Shown here piece after piece: positions 9,307-17,680 of a stretch of DNA of 35,789 nt. The stretch's first letter is position 1. Each line of letters opens with the position of its first letter. Source of the DNA: UMGS1279 sp045536815 (GTDB lineage: Bacteria > Bacillota > Clostridia > Oscillospirales > Acutalibacteraceae). The position numbers and the translations under genes were made by a program. The notes under the pieces are model-generated. The model worked only from the letters and a program-made list of their open reading frames with translations, was not told the DNA's origin and searched no databases. Location: assembly GCA_045536815.1 (NCBI GenBank), contig JAZSOH010000016.1:1-35789 (forward strand). Reading direction: 5' to 3'.

Positions 9307-10218
9307 TTATTTAATCATTTCTGCGATTTCACTTGCAAAATCGTCTTTTCTCTTTTCAATGCCTTCGCCCTTTTCAAAACGAACAAAGGAAACAACCTTA
9401 ACGTCTGTTCCAAGCTCTTTTGCTTTTGCAGCAACATACTTACCTACTGTATAGTCGCCATCCTTAACGAAAGCTTGTTCTAAAAGACAATTTTCAGTGT
9501 AGTATTTACCAATTTTACCTTCAACGATTTTACCAAGAACTGCCTCAGGCTTGTTAGCCATTTTGGGGTCTTCTTTCATTTGCTGAACAAGAATTTCCTT
9601 CTCTTTTGCAACAACCTCTGCAGGAACGCTTTCCTTATCAAGATAACTAGGATTAACTGCAGCAATTTGCATTGCAACGTCTTTAGCCATTTCGCTAAAT
9701 ACTGCGTTATCAGCAGCAGCGTCGGTATCAAACTTAACCATAACGCCAATTTTACCACCTGCGTGAACGTAGGTAGAAAGAACACCCTCATAACGAGCGA
9801 AGCGGCGAACCTTGATGTTCTCACGAACTGCAAGGAAAACTTCTTGAATCATATCGGCAACAGTAACGCCGTTTTCTGCACAAGCTAAAAGTGCGTCAAC
9901 ATCTGCAGGGTTTTGCTCTGCAACAACCTTTGCAACCTTTTCGGTAAGAACCTTAAAGGGTTCGCCGTTAGCAACAAAGTCGGTTTCAGCATTAAGCTCA
10001 ACAACAACACCAACATTACCAAATACAGTAGCAAGTACTGTACCTTCAGCAGCAACACGGCTAGCTTTCTTTGCTTGTTGTGCAAGACCTTTTTCTCTCA
10101 AAAAGTCAACTGCTGCATCCATATCACCATTGGTTTCAACCAATGCTTTTTTACAATCCATCATGCCGCATCCGGTCTTCTCACGGAGTGCCTGCACGTC
10201 TTTAGCGGTAAATGCCAT
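9307..10218 (-). CDS. tsf: Translation elongation factor Ts
   Basis: EF-Ts, the nucleotide-exchange factor that frees EF-Tu from GDP, 303 aa. The N-terminal UBA-like domain carries the family signature TGCGMMDCKKAL near residues 15-26, followed by the core segment VAAEGTV and the contact region ETDFVANGEPF near 79-89. ATG 10218 has AGGAGG eight bases upstream. It follows rpsB by 36 bases in the classic rpsB-tsf operon and ends before a strong terminator. Confidence 0.98.
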   Translation of the reverse strand: MAFTAKDVQALREKTGCGMMDCKKALVETNGDMDAAVDFLREKGLAQQAKKASRVAAEGTVLATVFGNVGVVVELNAETDFVANGEPFKVLTEKVAKVVAEQNPADVDALLACAENGVTVADMIQEVFLAVRENIKVRRFARYEGVLSTYVHAGGKIGVMVKFDTDAAADNAVFSEMAKDVAMQIAAVNPSYLDKESVPAEVVAKEKEILVQQMKEDPKMANKPEAVLGKIVEGKIGKYYTENCLLEQAFVKDGDYTVGKYVAAKAKELGTDVKVVSFVRFEKGEGIEKRKDDFASEIAEMIK

Positions 10219-10254
10219 TACATTTTCCTCCTATATTTAATTTCTAAAGCTAAA

Positions 10255-10998
10255 TTATTCTGCTTCTACAGTTTCTTCTACTTCTTCGGTAGCTTCCTCT
10301 GCAGTTGCAACCTGCTCGCCCTGTCTGCCTTCAATAACAGCAGCAGAAATAACACTTGCAATAAGTTTTACTGCGCGGATAGCGTCATCGTTACCGGGGA
10401 TAACTGCGTCGATTTCGTCAGGGTCGCAATTGGTATCAACAATAGCAACAATCGGGATACCAAGCTTCTTAGCCTCAGAAACTGCGATTCTTTCTTTTCT
10501 GGGGTCAACAATGAAAAGTGCACCGGGGATACCCTTCATATCTTGGATACCGCCAAGGAATTTTTCAAGTTTTTCAATTTCAAGTTTAAGTTTTGCAACT
10601 TCCTTTTTGGGGAGAAGGTCGAATGTACCGTCCTCTTCCATTTTGCGAAGCTGATTAAGGCGCTCAATTCTACGACGAATGGTACGGAAGTTTGTAAGCA
10701 TACCGCCAAGCCAACGTGCATTTACGAAAGGCATTGAGCAGTTCATAGCTTCTTCCTTAACAGCGTCTTGAGCCTGTTTTTTAGTACCTACAAAGAGAAT
10801 ATCCTTACCATCTGCTGCGATGTCGCGAACAAAGTTGTAAGCCTCGTTAATTTTCTTTGCGGTTTTTTGAAGGTCGATGATATAAATACCGTTACGCTCG
10901 GTAAAAATATACTCGGCCATTTTGGGGTTCCAGCGACGAGTTTGGTGACCAAAATGTACACCAGCCTCTAAAAGCTGTTTCATGGATACTACTGACAT
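10255..10998 (-). CDS. rpsB: 30S ribosomal protein S2
   Basis: Ribosomal protein S2, 247 aa. It has the signature start MSVVSMKQLLEAGVHFGHQT, then RWNPKMAEYI, and the FVDPRKE-like segment FIVDPRKERIAV. The C-terminal 20 residues are very acidic, as in many Firmicutes. ATG 10998 follows AGGAGG. It is first gene of rpsB-tsf, behind a leader of about 120 bases and a near-consensus promoter that overlaps the upstream terminator. Confidence 0.98.
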   Translation of the reverse strand: MSVVSMKQLLEAGVHFGHQTRRWNPKMAEYIFTERNGIYIIDLQKTAKKINEAYNFVRDIAADGKDILFVGTKKQAQDAVKEEAMNCSMPFVNARWLGGMLTNFRTIRRRIERLNQLRKMEEDGTFDLLPKKEVAKLKLEIEKLEKFLGGIQDMKGIPGALFIVDPRKERIAVSEAKKLGIPIVAIVDTNCDPDEIDAVIPGNDDAIRAVKLIASVISAAVIEGRQGEQVATAEEATEEVEETVEAE

Positions 10999-11121
10999 TT
11001 ATTTTTCCTCCTAGGTTTTAACCTCTGCCCACCTCATATTTGGCGGATTACCAAAAATTTTTGGCACCTGCCCGTCAATCAGTAAGGCATGTGTAATATT
11101 TACTGGGCACATTATGCACAG
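10999..11121 (-). promoter_or_regulatory. 5' leader of rpsB-tsf mRNA
   Basis: From the promoter geometry the mRNA should begin near 11121, giving a leader of about 120 bases. It holds a perfect 14-bp palindrome CCAAAAATTTTTGG (11051-11064) flanked by GC-rich stretches. Ribosomal protein operons are often autoregulated in such leaders, but I recognise no named S2 leader motif here, so a regulatory role is inference. Confidence 0.35.
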
Positions 11122-11128
11122 CCTACAT

Positions 11129-11157
11129 AGTATATCACAAAAAAAAGCCCTTTTCAA
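11129..11157 (-). promoter_or_regulatory. Promoter of rpsB-tsf
   Basis: Minus-strand TTGAAA (11152-11157), a 17-base spacer and TATACT (11129-11134). The -35 box lies in the loop side of the preceding gene's terminator hairpin, and the hairpin's T-tract forms part of the spacer. Confidence 0.75.
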
Positions 11158-11166
11158 GGCTTTTTT
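11141..11166 (-). terminator. Terminator after the YgjP-type gene
   Basis: A 9-bp stem AAAAAAGCC/GGCTTTTTT with an 8-base loop. On the minus strand it is followed by further T residues. It separates the housekeeping run from rpsB and overlaps the rpsB -35 box. Confidence 0.75.
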
Positions 11167-11176
11167 CGAAATTTTT

Positions 11177-11698
11177 TTATCTTTTTAAAAGTTTTTTTCT
11201 GTTTTTATAATCGGGCAAATACTTTTCAACCAGTTTATAAAATTCCTTCGAATGATTTTTATAAGTTATATGTGCGAGTTCGTGAACTACAACATATTCT
11301 ATAGCCTCTTTTTCATACTCTAAAAGGTATGCCGAAAAATTAAGTGAATTTTTTCCGCTACAGCTTCCAAAACGGGTTTTCGCAAAATTGATTTTAACCG
11401 CCGTAGGATAAAGTTCCATAATCTCGCTATACTCTAAAACAAGCGGTAAAATAACCTCTTTTGCCTTTAATTTTAAAATCTTCTTTTGCTCTTCGCTATA
11501 CTCTTTTTTAACAGTAGACTTTTTCTTTTCATTTAGCTTCTTTACAATCCACGGTTTATGAGCCGATATTATCTCCCCCGCCTTTTTCTCGGGGAACCTA
11601 AGTGGCACTCTAAGTAAAACTCCCTTTTGCCTATTTATTTCTATTGCAACAGTTTTTCGTTTTGACCTGACTATAAAATATTCTATACCATCGGTCAT
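11177..11698 (-). CDS. YgjP-type zinc metalloprotease-like protein (DUF45/M48-related)
   Basis: A 173-aa protein with the zinc-binding HELAH motif at residues 139-143 followed by NHSKEFY, which gives the HExxH-N-HSxxF pattern of the YgjP/DUF45 family. The N-terminal DGIEYFIVRSKRKT segment and the RFGSCS turn also fit that family. Its cellular substrate is unknown. ATG 11698 overlaps the lipoprotein stop as TGATG, which suggests translational coupling. A TTG at 11719 with GGAG eight bases upstream is an alternative start giving 180 aa. It is last gene before a terminator. Confidence 0.8.
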   Translation of the reverse strand: MTDGIEYFIVRSKRKTVAIEINRQKGVLLRVPLRFPEKKAGEIISAHKPWIVKKLNEKKKSTVKKEYSEEQKKILKLKAKEVILPLVLEYSEIMELYPTAVKINFAKTRFGSCSGKNSLNFSAYLLEYEKEAIEYVVVHELAHITYKNHSKEFYKLVEKYLPDYKNRKKLLKR

Positions 11699-12198
11699 CA
11701 GTTTTTTTGATAAGTCCAATTTGAGAACTCCGCCTTTAGATTTATATTTTTAAATTCCAGCCTGGTTGGAAAGCCTTGGTCATTCAAGCAAAACCTGAAA
11801 TCAAGGGTTTTATAAACGCCGTCAAAAACAAGCTCATTAGAATCGGCAGCTATACCGGGTGCGCCTGTTGACATCTTTAAAAAAGCACCATTTATAAAAC
11901 TAAGCGGACCCAAAAGCTCTTCACTTACCGAAAACTTTCCGTCTACTCCATCATACGAAATCATACATTTTTCTTCTAAAAACTCGAACTTTAAACTGCT
12001 TAACTGCTCAGGCTCTAAAATTTCTGATTTAAAAACTCCACCGCCCAAAACATACAGCCTTGAACAAAAGGTTATATCGCTTTCGGCGGTTATTTTTGCA
12101 TCGCAAGTATACCCCGCCTTTGCAACCGAAAGGTCGGGCTTTGATGTACAAGAAGAAAACAATAAAATAAGTGCAAAAACTAAAACGATTTTTCTCAA
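11698..12198 (-). CDS. Small lipoprotein of unknown function
   Basis: A 166-aa protein with a type II signal peptide: a short basic start, a hydrophobic stretch of about 12 residues and the lipobox LFSSC, with Cys17 as the lipidated residue. The mature part is mostly beta-type sequence with two Cys residues (YTCDAK and TFCSRL), and looks like a small outer-face domain. I do not recognise the family. The start is TTG at 12198 with AGGTGG upstream. It lies 8 bases after the NAD(P)H-hydrate dehydratase gene and overlaps the next gene by one base. Confidence 0.8.
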   Translation of the reverse strand: MRKIVLVFALILLFSSCTSKPDLSVAKAGYTCDAKITAESDITFCSRLYVLGGGVFKSEILEPEQLSSLKFEFLEEKCMISYDGVDGKFSVSEELLGPLSFINGAFLKMSTGAPGIAADSNELVFDGVYKTLDFRFCLNDQGFPTRLEFKNINLKAEFSNWTYQKN

Positions 12199-12206
12199 AA
12201 AACCAC

Positions 12207-13055
12207 CTATTTAAGTGTAAGGGGAAGCTCCTTTACCATATCCATAGCCGTTACCGAGCGAACTCCTAGCTTTTTTGTAGCCCTTTCCCCTGCTTCACCG
12301 TGCAAACAAACCGCACAAACAGTAGCTTTTAGCGGCTCCATACCATTCGCCAAAAAAGCCGAAATCATACCGCTTAGCATATCCCCGCTTCCCGCAGTGG
12401 CCATGCCCTCGCACCCTGTTTTGTTTATATATGTTTCTCTGTCCGGTGACGCTATTAGAGTATATGCACCCTTTAAAACCGTTATAACACCATAGGTTTT
12501 TGCAAACTTTTCAGCAACCTGTACCCTGTTTTTCAAAACTGTTTCTACGTTCTCACCGATAAGTCTCGCCATCTCTAAGGGGTGAGGAGTAACAATAGTT
12601 TTAGCCTTAGCAGTTTTTAAAACATCCAAATCCCCTACAATAGCATTAAGTCCATCGGCATCAATTATGGTTGGAACCTCGCTTATTTCCAAAAGATTTT
12701 CCACAAGTGCTTTGGTTGTTTTGGTGTTTGAAAGGCCGGGGCCTATCAAAAGTGATTTTGCGCCTTTTAGGGTTTCAAAAAGCCGCTCTTTATCGGCATA
12801 ATCACTATCGCGATTTAGCGGTTTAAAAACCATTTCAGGAAGTGCGGGAGCCAATATAGGATAGATTTCATCATCTACACAAAGCCTTACAATTCCCGCG
12901 CCGCTTTTAAGAGCTGAGGAGGCCGAAATAATAGCCGCCCCCACCATACCATAGCTTCCTGCAAATATAGCCGCCGTACCTTTTGTACCCTTGTTTGCAT
13001 CCTTTGGAATTTTAACAAGATATTTTCTAGCAGCCTTAGGAGATATGCTTTTCAT
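12207..13055 (-). CDS. nnrD: ADP-dependent NAD(P)H-hydrate dehydratase
   Basis: Repairs damaged NADHX/NADPHX by dehydrating the S-epimer, using ADP. The 282-aa protein is the carbohydrate-kinase-type (YjeF C-terminal) domain alone, without the epimerase domain. Motifs are KGTKGTAAIFAGSYGMVGA near the N-terminus, IDADGLNAI, TPHPLEMARL, and the catalytic AGSGDMLSG. The start is ATG 13055; a GTG at 13064 overlaps the upstream stop and is also possible, as the ribosome binding site (GTGATT region) is weak. The epimerase partner is not in the window. Confidence 0.92.
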   Translation of the reverse strand: MKSISPKAARKYLVKIPKDANKGTKGTAAIFAGSYGMVGAAIISASSALKSGAGIVRLCVDDEIYPILAPALPEMVFKPLNRDSDYADKERLFETLKGAKSLLIGPGLSNTKTTKALVENLLEISEVPTIIDADGLNAIVGDLDVLKTAKAKTIVTPHPLEMARLIGENVETVLKNRVQVAEKFAKTYGVITVLKGAYTLIASPDRETYINKTGCEGMATAGSGDMLSGMISAFLANGMEPLKATVCAVCLHGEAGERATKKLGVRSVTAMDMVKELPLTLK

Positions 13056-13063
13056 AAAAATCA

Positions 13064-13582
13064 CTACTTATTTATTAAAATTCTTGGAATATATTTAAGT
13101 ATTTCTTTCTCTAGCTTTTCACTTAAAGGAATAACAACTAAGGCCAGGCCTTTCTTGGGATGACGGTAAATGATATAGGCCGCCTTATCACCCTCGTTAG
13201 CGCAGTTAAGTTTAAAATCAAAGTTTTTAACCTTGAGTTTTCCTGCGCTTGTTTCGTTATATTCGCCATATTCATCTATTTTATCAAGATGAACTGTAAT
13301 CATTCTTTTACGGCTTCGCTTTGCAGTAATTTTATCGATATCCAAATCTTTATTTACTGCAATCATTTCATACTCAATATCAAAAAGTTGAACAAGTCTG
13401 AAAGCGCCATAAAAAATACCTGCGATAGCAACTATTAAAATACCAAAAAGCGCAGTAAATTTATTTGCGAGTAAAATAACAAAAAAAGTCAGTATAAACG
13501 CTGCAACCCATACAAGTGTAATTAAAACATAGTTTATGGGGCTTTGGCGCTTTCTTACTAAATATTCGCAATAACTTTCCAT
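13064..13582 (-). CDS. Small membrane protein of unknown function
   Basis: A 172-aa protein with two adjacent transmembrane helices (about residues 18-38 and 44-64) and a C-terminal soluble domain of about 105 residues with a basic patch KRSRKRM. It resembles clostridial proteins I remember as DUF6106, but I cannot confirm that. ATG 13582 has AGAGG seven bases upstream; the TTG just before it is not needed. It has its own promoter and is followed closely by nnrD. Confidence 0.7.
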   Translation of the reverse strand: MESYCEYLVRKRQSPINYVLITLVWVAAFILTFFVILLANKFTALFGILIVAIAGIFYGAFRLVQLFDIEYEMIAVNKDLDIDKITAKRSRKRMITVHLDKIDEYGEYNETSAGKLKVKNFDFKLNCANEGDKAAYIIYRHPKKGLALVVIPLSEKLEKEILKYIPRILINK

Positions 13583-13616
13583 CAAAAAACCTCTTTCTTT
13601 ATTTATTTACAAAAAT

Positions 13617-13645
13617 ATAATAACACAATTTTTCGCCCTAGTAAA
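13617..13645 (-). promoter_or_regulatory. Promoter for the membrane protein-nnrD-lipoprotein-YgjP unit
   Basis: Minus-strand TTTACT (13640-13645), a 17-base spacer and TATTAT (13617-13622), about 35 bases before the start codon. Confidence 0.55.
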
Positions 13646-13692
13646 GACTGGCAAAAGCCAAAACATAAAGTTTACAGTTTGTTAAAAAGGCT

Positions 13693-14175
13693 CTATTTAT
13701 GGTACTCTCCGCCACCTAAGATTTTATAAGCTCTATAAATTTGTTCCAAAAGCATAACCCTTGCAAGACGGTGAGGGAAGGTCATTTTTGACATTGAAAG
13801 TCTAACCTTCGAAAAGGCCTTAACCTTATCTGAAAGACCATAAGAGCTACCTATTATAAAACAAATACTCCCACTGCCAAAATTTGCATTATCCAAAATA
13901 AGATTGGCTAGTTCTTCGCTTGAATGAAGCTTGCCCTCAATGCAAAGCGATATTATATCGGCATTTTTAGGGATTTTAGAAATAATCTTTTGTGCCTCGG
14001 CAGAAAGCGCGGCTTCTATTTGTAAGGGCGAAGGGTTTTGAGGCAAGTTTTCGGCAGAAATTTCACAAAGCTCAAAACTGCAAAAGCCTTTAAGCCTTTT
14101 CAGATATTCACTCTCTGCATCCTTAAAAAACTGTTCTTTAAGCTTCCCTACAGAAATTAAAGTTATTTTTTGCAT
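13693..14175 (-). CDS. rlmH: 23S rRNA (pseudouridine1915-N3)-methyltransferase RlmH
   Basis: A SPOUT-family methyltransferase of 160 aa that methylates pseudouridine 1915 in helix 69 of 23S rRNA. It has the SAM-binding knot segment CFIIGSSYGLS near residues 102-113 and the diagnostic C-terminus QIYRAYKILGGGEYHK. ATG 14175 follows AGGTGA; a GTG three codons earlier lies inside that ribosome binding site. It lies 12 bases after the metallo-beta-lactamase gene. Confidence 0.96.
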   Translation of the reverse strand: MQKITLISVGKLKEQFFKDAESEYLKRLKGFCSFELCEISAENLPQNPSPLQIEAALSAEAQKIISKIPKNADIISLCIEGKLHSSEELANLILDNANFGSGSICFIIGSSYGLSDKVKAFSKVRLSMSKMTFPHRLARVMLLEQIYRAYKILGGGEYHK

Positions 14176-14187
14176 ATTTTTCACCTA

Positions 14188-14976
14188 TTAAAGCCACATC
14201 ATTTTTGCACTGTCAGGTGGTGCTACCGAAAGCAAATAATCTTCGCCGTTTTTAAGGGACAGTTCATTTAAAACCGCTTCGGAAGCCACCCTTGCAAGAT
14301 TTGGAGTATTATTATCTCTACTAAGGTGCGCCAAAAGAAACCTGCTGGTTCCATTTTTAATTAAAAACGGAAGCTCACTTGCCGCCAAGGTATTAGATAG
14401 GTGCCCCTCATCGCTTAAAATTCGCATTTTTGTTTCATGCGGGTAAAAACCTTTTTGAAGCATACCTACATCGTGGTTAGATTCTAAAATAACTGCTTTC
14501 GAGCCTTTTAGGCTTTCTCTTACCGTATCTGTAACAACGCCAAGGTCGGTGCAAACTGAAACCCTATCGCCGTTTGACATAGTTATTTGATACCCGCCCG
14601 AACCAGTACAGTCGTGGCTTGTTCTGAAAAACTTAACATTCATATCAAAATTAAATTTGGGACTATCTTCCATATCGTAATATGTATTATTTTTGCCAAA
14701 CGTGTCTTGCAAAATAAGTTTCCCTAATGTTTCTTTTGAGCCGTAAACAGGAACATTTATCTTTTTAAGGAGAACTCTAAGCCCTTTAACGTGGTCGCTA
14801 TGGGTATGTGTTATGAAAATTCCTTTAACTGTTTCTAGGCTAATTTCGTTTTGACTTAGCGCCAACAAAATTTGCTTTGCGCTAACACCCGCATCTATCA
14901 AAATTGTTTCATTTTTGCTTGAAACAAGCGCGCAGTTACCCGAACTGCTACTAAAAAGTGTACCAATTTTAGACAT
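14188..14976 (-). CDS. YycJ/WalJ-type metallo-beta-lactamase-fold hydrolase
   Basis: A 262-aa MBL-fold protein with the metal-binding HTHSDH motif, a second-site HD in TSHDCTG and a third His in the HLSRDN segment. In Bacillus the YycJ/WalJ relative sits with the WalRK system and is a 5'-exonuclease-like enzyme; here it sits with murA and rlmH instead. ATG 14976 follows AGGAGA at a 5-base spacing; an ATG five codons upstream would place this site inside the gene. It is probably read through from murA past a terminator. Confidence 0.88.
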   Translation of the reverse strand: MSKIGTLFSSSSGNCALVSSKNETILIDAGVSAKQILLALSQNEISLETVKGIFITHTHSDHVKGLRVLLKKINVPVYGSKETLGKLILQDTFGKNNTYYDMEDSPKFNFDMNVKFFRTSHDCTGSGGYQITMSNGDRVSVCTDLGVVTDTVRESLKGSKAVILESNHDVGMLQKGFYPHETKMRILSDEGHLSNTLAASELPFLIKNGTSRFLLAHLSRDNNTPNLARVASEAVLNELSLKNGEDYLLSVAPPDSAKMMWL

Positions 14977-14997
14977 AGTTTCTCCTTTCATAAAAAT

Positions 14998-15026
14998 ACC
15001 GCAAATGCCAAAACGGCACTTGCGGT
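14998..15026 (-). terminator. Terminator after murA
   Basis: Stem ACCGCAA/TTGCGGT then TGCC/GGCA with one A-C mismatch and a 5-base loop, followed on the minus strand by ATTTTTATG. No promoter fits between it and the next gene, so the downstream genes probably depend on read-through. Confidence 0.75.
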
Positions 15027-15032
15027 TAAAAT

Positions 15033-16319
15033 TTAGAGAGCTTCTCTAAGTTCGTTGCCGTCGGGAACGATGATTCTCGAAATATCGCCGCCTATCGCAC
15101 GAATTTTTTCAACAACCTTTTCATAACCTCGGTCGATATATTGAATATTTTCAATTTCGGTTACGCCTTTTGCGGCAAGACCCGCAATTATAAGGGCAGC
15201 GCCTGCACGAAGGTCATTCGCTAAAACCGGGGCGCCGTGAAGCGACTGCTCACCTTCAACTATTGCAGCTCTTCCTTCTATACTGATTTTTGCGCCCATA
15301 AGACCTAACTGGTCTGTATATTTAAATCTATTATCCCAAACACTTTCAGTTACGATGCTTGTACCACTTGCGATAGACAGTACCGTTGTAATTTGGGGCT
15401 GCATATCGGTTGGGAAGCCGGGATGAGGCAAGGTTTTAACATTACAAGCCTTTGGCCTGTCCCTCATTACTATACGAACGCTCTCATCATATTCAGTAAT
15501 TTCCGCGCCGATTTCTTCAAGCTTTGCCGTAATTGATTCAAGATGCTTTGGAATAACGTTTTCAACCAAAACATCGCCACCTGCAGCGGCAACAGCGGCT
15601 AGATAGGTTCCCGCTTCAATCTGGTCAGGAATAATGCTATAGGTAGTTCCGTTTAAATGATTTACACCACGAATTTTAATAACATCAGTACCTGCGCCTC
15701 TAATATCAGCGCCCATTGAGTTAAGAAAATTGGCAAGGTCTACAATATGTGGCTCTCTTGCGGCATTCTCAATAACAGTAAGGCCTTCTGCCTTAACTGC
15801 GGCAAGCATTATATTCATAGTAGCGCCAACCGACACCATATCTAGAAAAACGGGTGCGCCAACAAGCTTTGTGGCCTTAGCGTCAACCATGCCGTTATCT
15901 ATTACTACCTTTGCGCCAAGGGCCTGAAAGCCCTTAATATGTTGGTCGATAGGCCTTACACCAAAATCACAACCGCCGGGAGGCGCAACCCTTGCCTTAC
16001 CAAAACGGCCAAGCATAGCGCCAATAAAATAACTACTAGCGCGCATACGACGACTCATATCCTTTGAAAGAACAAAGGAATTTACATAGGTTGGGTCTAT
16101 CTCAAAGGTGGAAGCGTTAATCATTTTAACCTTCGCACCTAGTTCATATAAAATTTTAAGGGTTACAGCAACGTCAGAAATATCGGGAACATTTTCAATT
16201 CGGCAAACGCCATCACTTAAAATAACAGCAGGTAATATTGCAACCGCAGCATTTTTAGCGCCGCTTATATGAACCGTACCGCTTAGCTTATTGCCACCGC
16301 GAATAATGAACTTTTCCAA
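15033..16319 (-). CDS. murA: UDP-N-acetylglucosamine 1-carboxyvinyltransferase
   Basis: First committed enzyme of peptidoglycan synthesis: it moves enolpyruvate from PEP to UDP-GlcNAc. It is 428 aa, the usual length. Lys22-Asn23 in SGAKNAA and the catalytic/fosfomycin-target Cys117 in PPGGCDFGVRPID are present, so the enzyme should be active and intrinsically fosfomycin-sensitive. The start is TTG 16319 with AGGAG ten bases upstream. It is expressed from a strong promoter at 16423-16450. Many Firmicutes have two murA copies; I cannot tell which paralogue this is. Confidence 0.96.
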   Translation of the reverse strand: MEKFIIRGGNKLSGTVHISGAKNAAVAILPAVILSDGVCRIENVPDISDVAVTLKILYELGAKVKMINASTFEIDPTYVNSFVLSKDMSRRMRASSYFIGAMLGRFGKARVAPPGGCDFGVRPIDQHIKGFQALGAKVVIDNGMVDAKATKLVGAPVFLDMVSVGATMNIMLAAVKAEGLTVIENAAREPHIVDLANFLNSMGADIRGAGTDVIKIRGVNHLNGTTYSIIPDQIEAGTYLAAVAAAGGDVLVENVIPKHLESITAKLEEIGAEITEYDESVRIVMRDRPKACNVKTLPHPGFPTDMQPQITTVLSIASGTSIVTESVWDNRFKYTDQLGLMGAKISIEGRAAIVEGEQSLHGAPVLANDLRAGAALIIAGLAAKGVTEIENIQYIDRGYEKVVEKIRAIGGDISRIIVPDGNELREAL

Positions 16320-16422
16320 TATTCGGCACTCCTTTTAACTTCTTATCCCAAAAGGTAATTCAAAACAACTCAAAATTATCATAACCTAAACGGCCATAAT
16401 AACTCTAATATACAACAAATAT

Positions 16423-16450
16423 ATTATACCATATTTAGTATATTTGTCAA
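16423..16450 (-). promoter_or_regulatory. Promoter of murA
   Basis: Minus-strand TTGACA (16445-16450), a 16-base spacer and TATAAT (16423-16428). It leaves a leader of about 95 bases. Confidence 0.75.
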
Positions 16451-16524
16451 TATTTTTTGGCATATATTCCAAAAATTCTTATTACCAAAAAAATCATAAA
16501 ACGACAATATTATGATAAAAAAAC

Positions 16525-16557
16525 AAGGTATTATAACAAAAATCGTTATAATACCTT
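16525..16557 (-). terminator. Terminator of the sortase-LCP unit
   Basis: A perfect 13-bp stem AAGGTATTATAAC with a 7-base loop, followed on the minus strand by GTTTTTTTA. It lies 28 bases beyond the LCP stop. Confidence 0.85.
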
Positions 16558-16585
16558 ATATTTTAAAATAATATTAAAGCATAAA

Positions 16586-17680
16586 TTACTCGTTAGTCGG
16601 AAGGTAAAAAACATCAATAATGATATCATATATCGATTTCGAGTCGCAAATATACTCAACATATTCGCCAGGCTTTGTCGCCTCTCCCGAAATGCTTTTA
16701 TATTCGATACCGTTTCCGCCCGTAGTCTTCATAAAGCATGAGGTTAAAAAACTCACATCAGCAACGTCTAGGTTTGTAACCATATACGGCTTTATGGAAT
16801 TAAAAATTGTTACAGGCGTTTTAATGTTCTTTTTTGTTTTCTCTATAACCTTAGATGCAAAGCTATTTATAAACTGCTTTTGACGGCTCATTCTCTTAAG
16901 CGATGCTTCCAAATCATTTTCCCTGTAGAGAACAAAGTTTCTAGCCTCGTATCCTCGAAGATTTAACTTCTGACCTTTCTTATACCACGTCTTATAAAGC
17001 TTTACATCTTCAGTCAATACAACATCTACACCGCCAACCTTATCGCTTAAAACTTCTATGGCGCCCATATCTATTGAAACATAAGATTTAATGGGCATTC
17101 CGTAAAACATTCTTGAGACGGCCTTTAGTGTGTTTTCGCAGCCCGAATTGTTTTCGCCTTTATACGCGTAGGAAAGGCAAATTTGCGAACGTTCAACCCC
17201 CAAATATTCGCCCTTATCGGAATATACATCTATTTCCGCCATAGAATCTCGAGGTATAGGGATAATAGTAGTTCGGCCGGTTTTTGTATCAATAGTTGCT
17301 AAAAAAAGGGCGTCAGCTTGCTCGGTACTACTTTTTTGATTATAAAAATCAGACTTGTCAACACCAATAAAAAGCACTGCGGCAACATTTTCATTATAAA
17401 TATATTTTTGCCCCTCATAAATTACGGTATTATCATCGCCAATTTCTATATCACTTAAGGTATCATCAACCTGCAAATCAACATCGTCACGATTTAGTAG
17501 ATTACCTTTACCAACCTGAACAAGTATAATAGCTGAAACTACAGCAATAACAATAAGGCTGGAAAAGATACTCAAAACCCACGCCCATACCTTCTTACTT
17601 TTAGTCGTCTTAGAGGTCTTTGTTTTATTTTCAGGGACAACAGACGTGTTTTTTTGCAGATTATTTTGTTCGTTCATCAT
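16586..17680 (-). CDS. LytR-CpsA-Psr (LCP) family protein
   Basis: A 364-aa membrane-anchored protein. A cytoplasmic tail of about 28 residues rich in Lys/Thr is followed by one transmembrane helix (about 29-53) and an extracellular LCP domain from about residue 100. That domain shows LFIGVDKSD, EQADALFLATID, the arginine-containing IPRDSM, and the NFVLYREND segment near 228-236. LCP enzymes transfer undecaprenyl-linked glycopolymers such as teichoic acid or capsule to peptidoglycan. It starts with two ATGs after GGGGTG and overlaps the sortase gene by 20 bases. The pairing suggests joint work on cell-wall assembly. Confidence 0.9.
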   Translation of the reverse strand: MMNEQNNLQKNTSVVPENKTKTSKTTKSKKVWAWVLSIFSSLIVIAVVSAIILVQVGKGNLLNRDDVDLQVDDTLSDIEIGDDNTVIYEGQKYIYNENVAAVLFIGVDKSDFYNQKSSTEQADALFLATIDTKTGRTTIIPIPRDSMAEIDVYSDKGEYLGVERSQICLSYAYKGENNSGCENTLKAVSRMFYGMPIKSYVSIDMGAIEVLSDKVGGVDVVLTEDVKLYKTWYKKGQKLNLRGYEARNFVLYRENDLEASLKRMSRQKQFINSFASKVIEKTKKNIKTPVTIFNSIKPYMVTNLDVADVSFLTSCFMKTTGGNGIEYKSISGEATKPGEYVEYICDSKSIYDIIIDVFYLPTNE

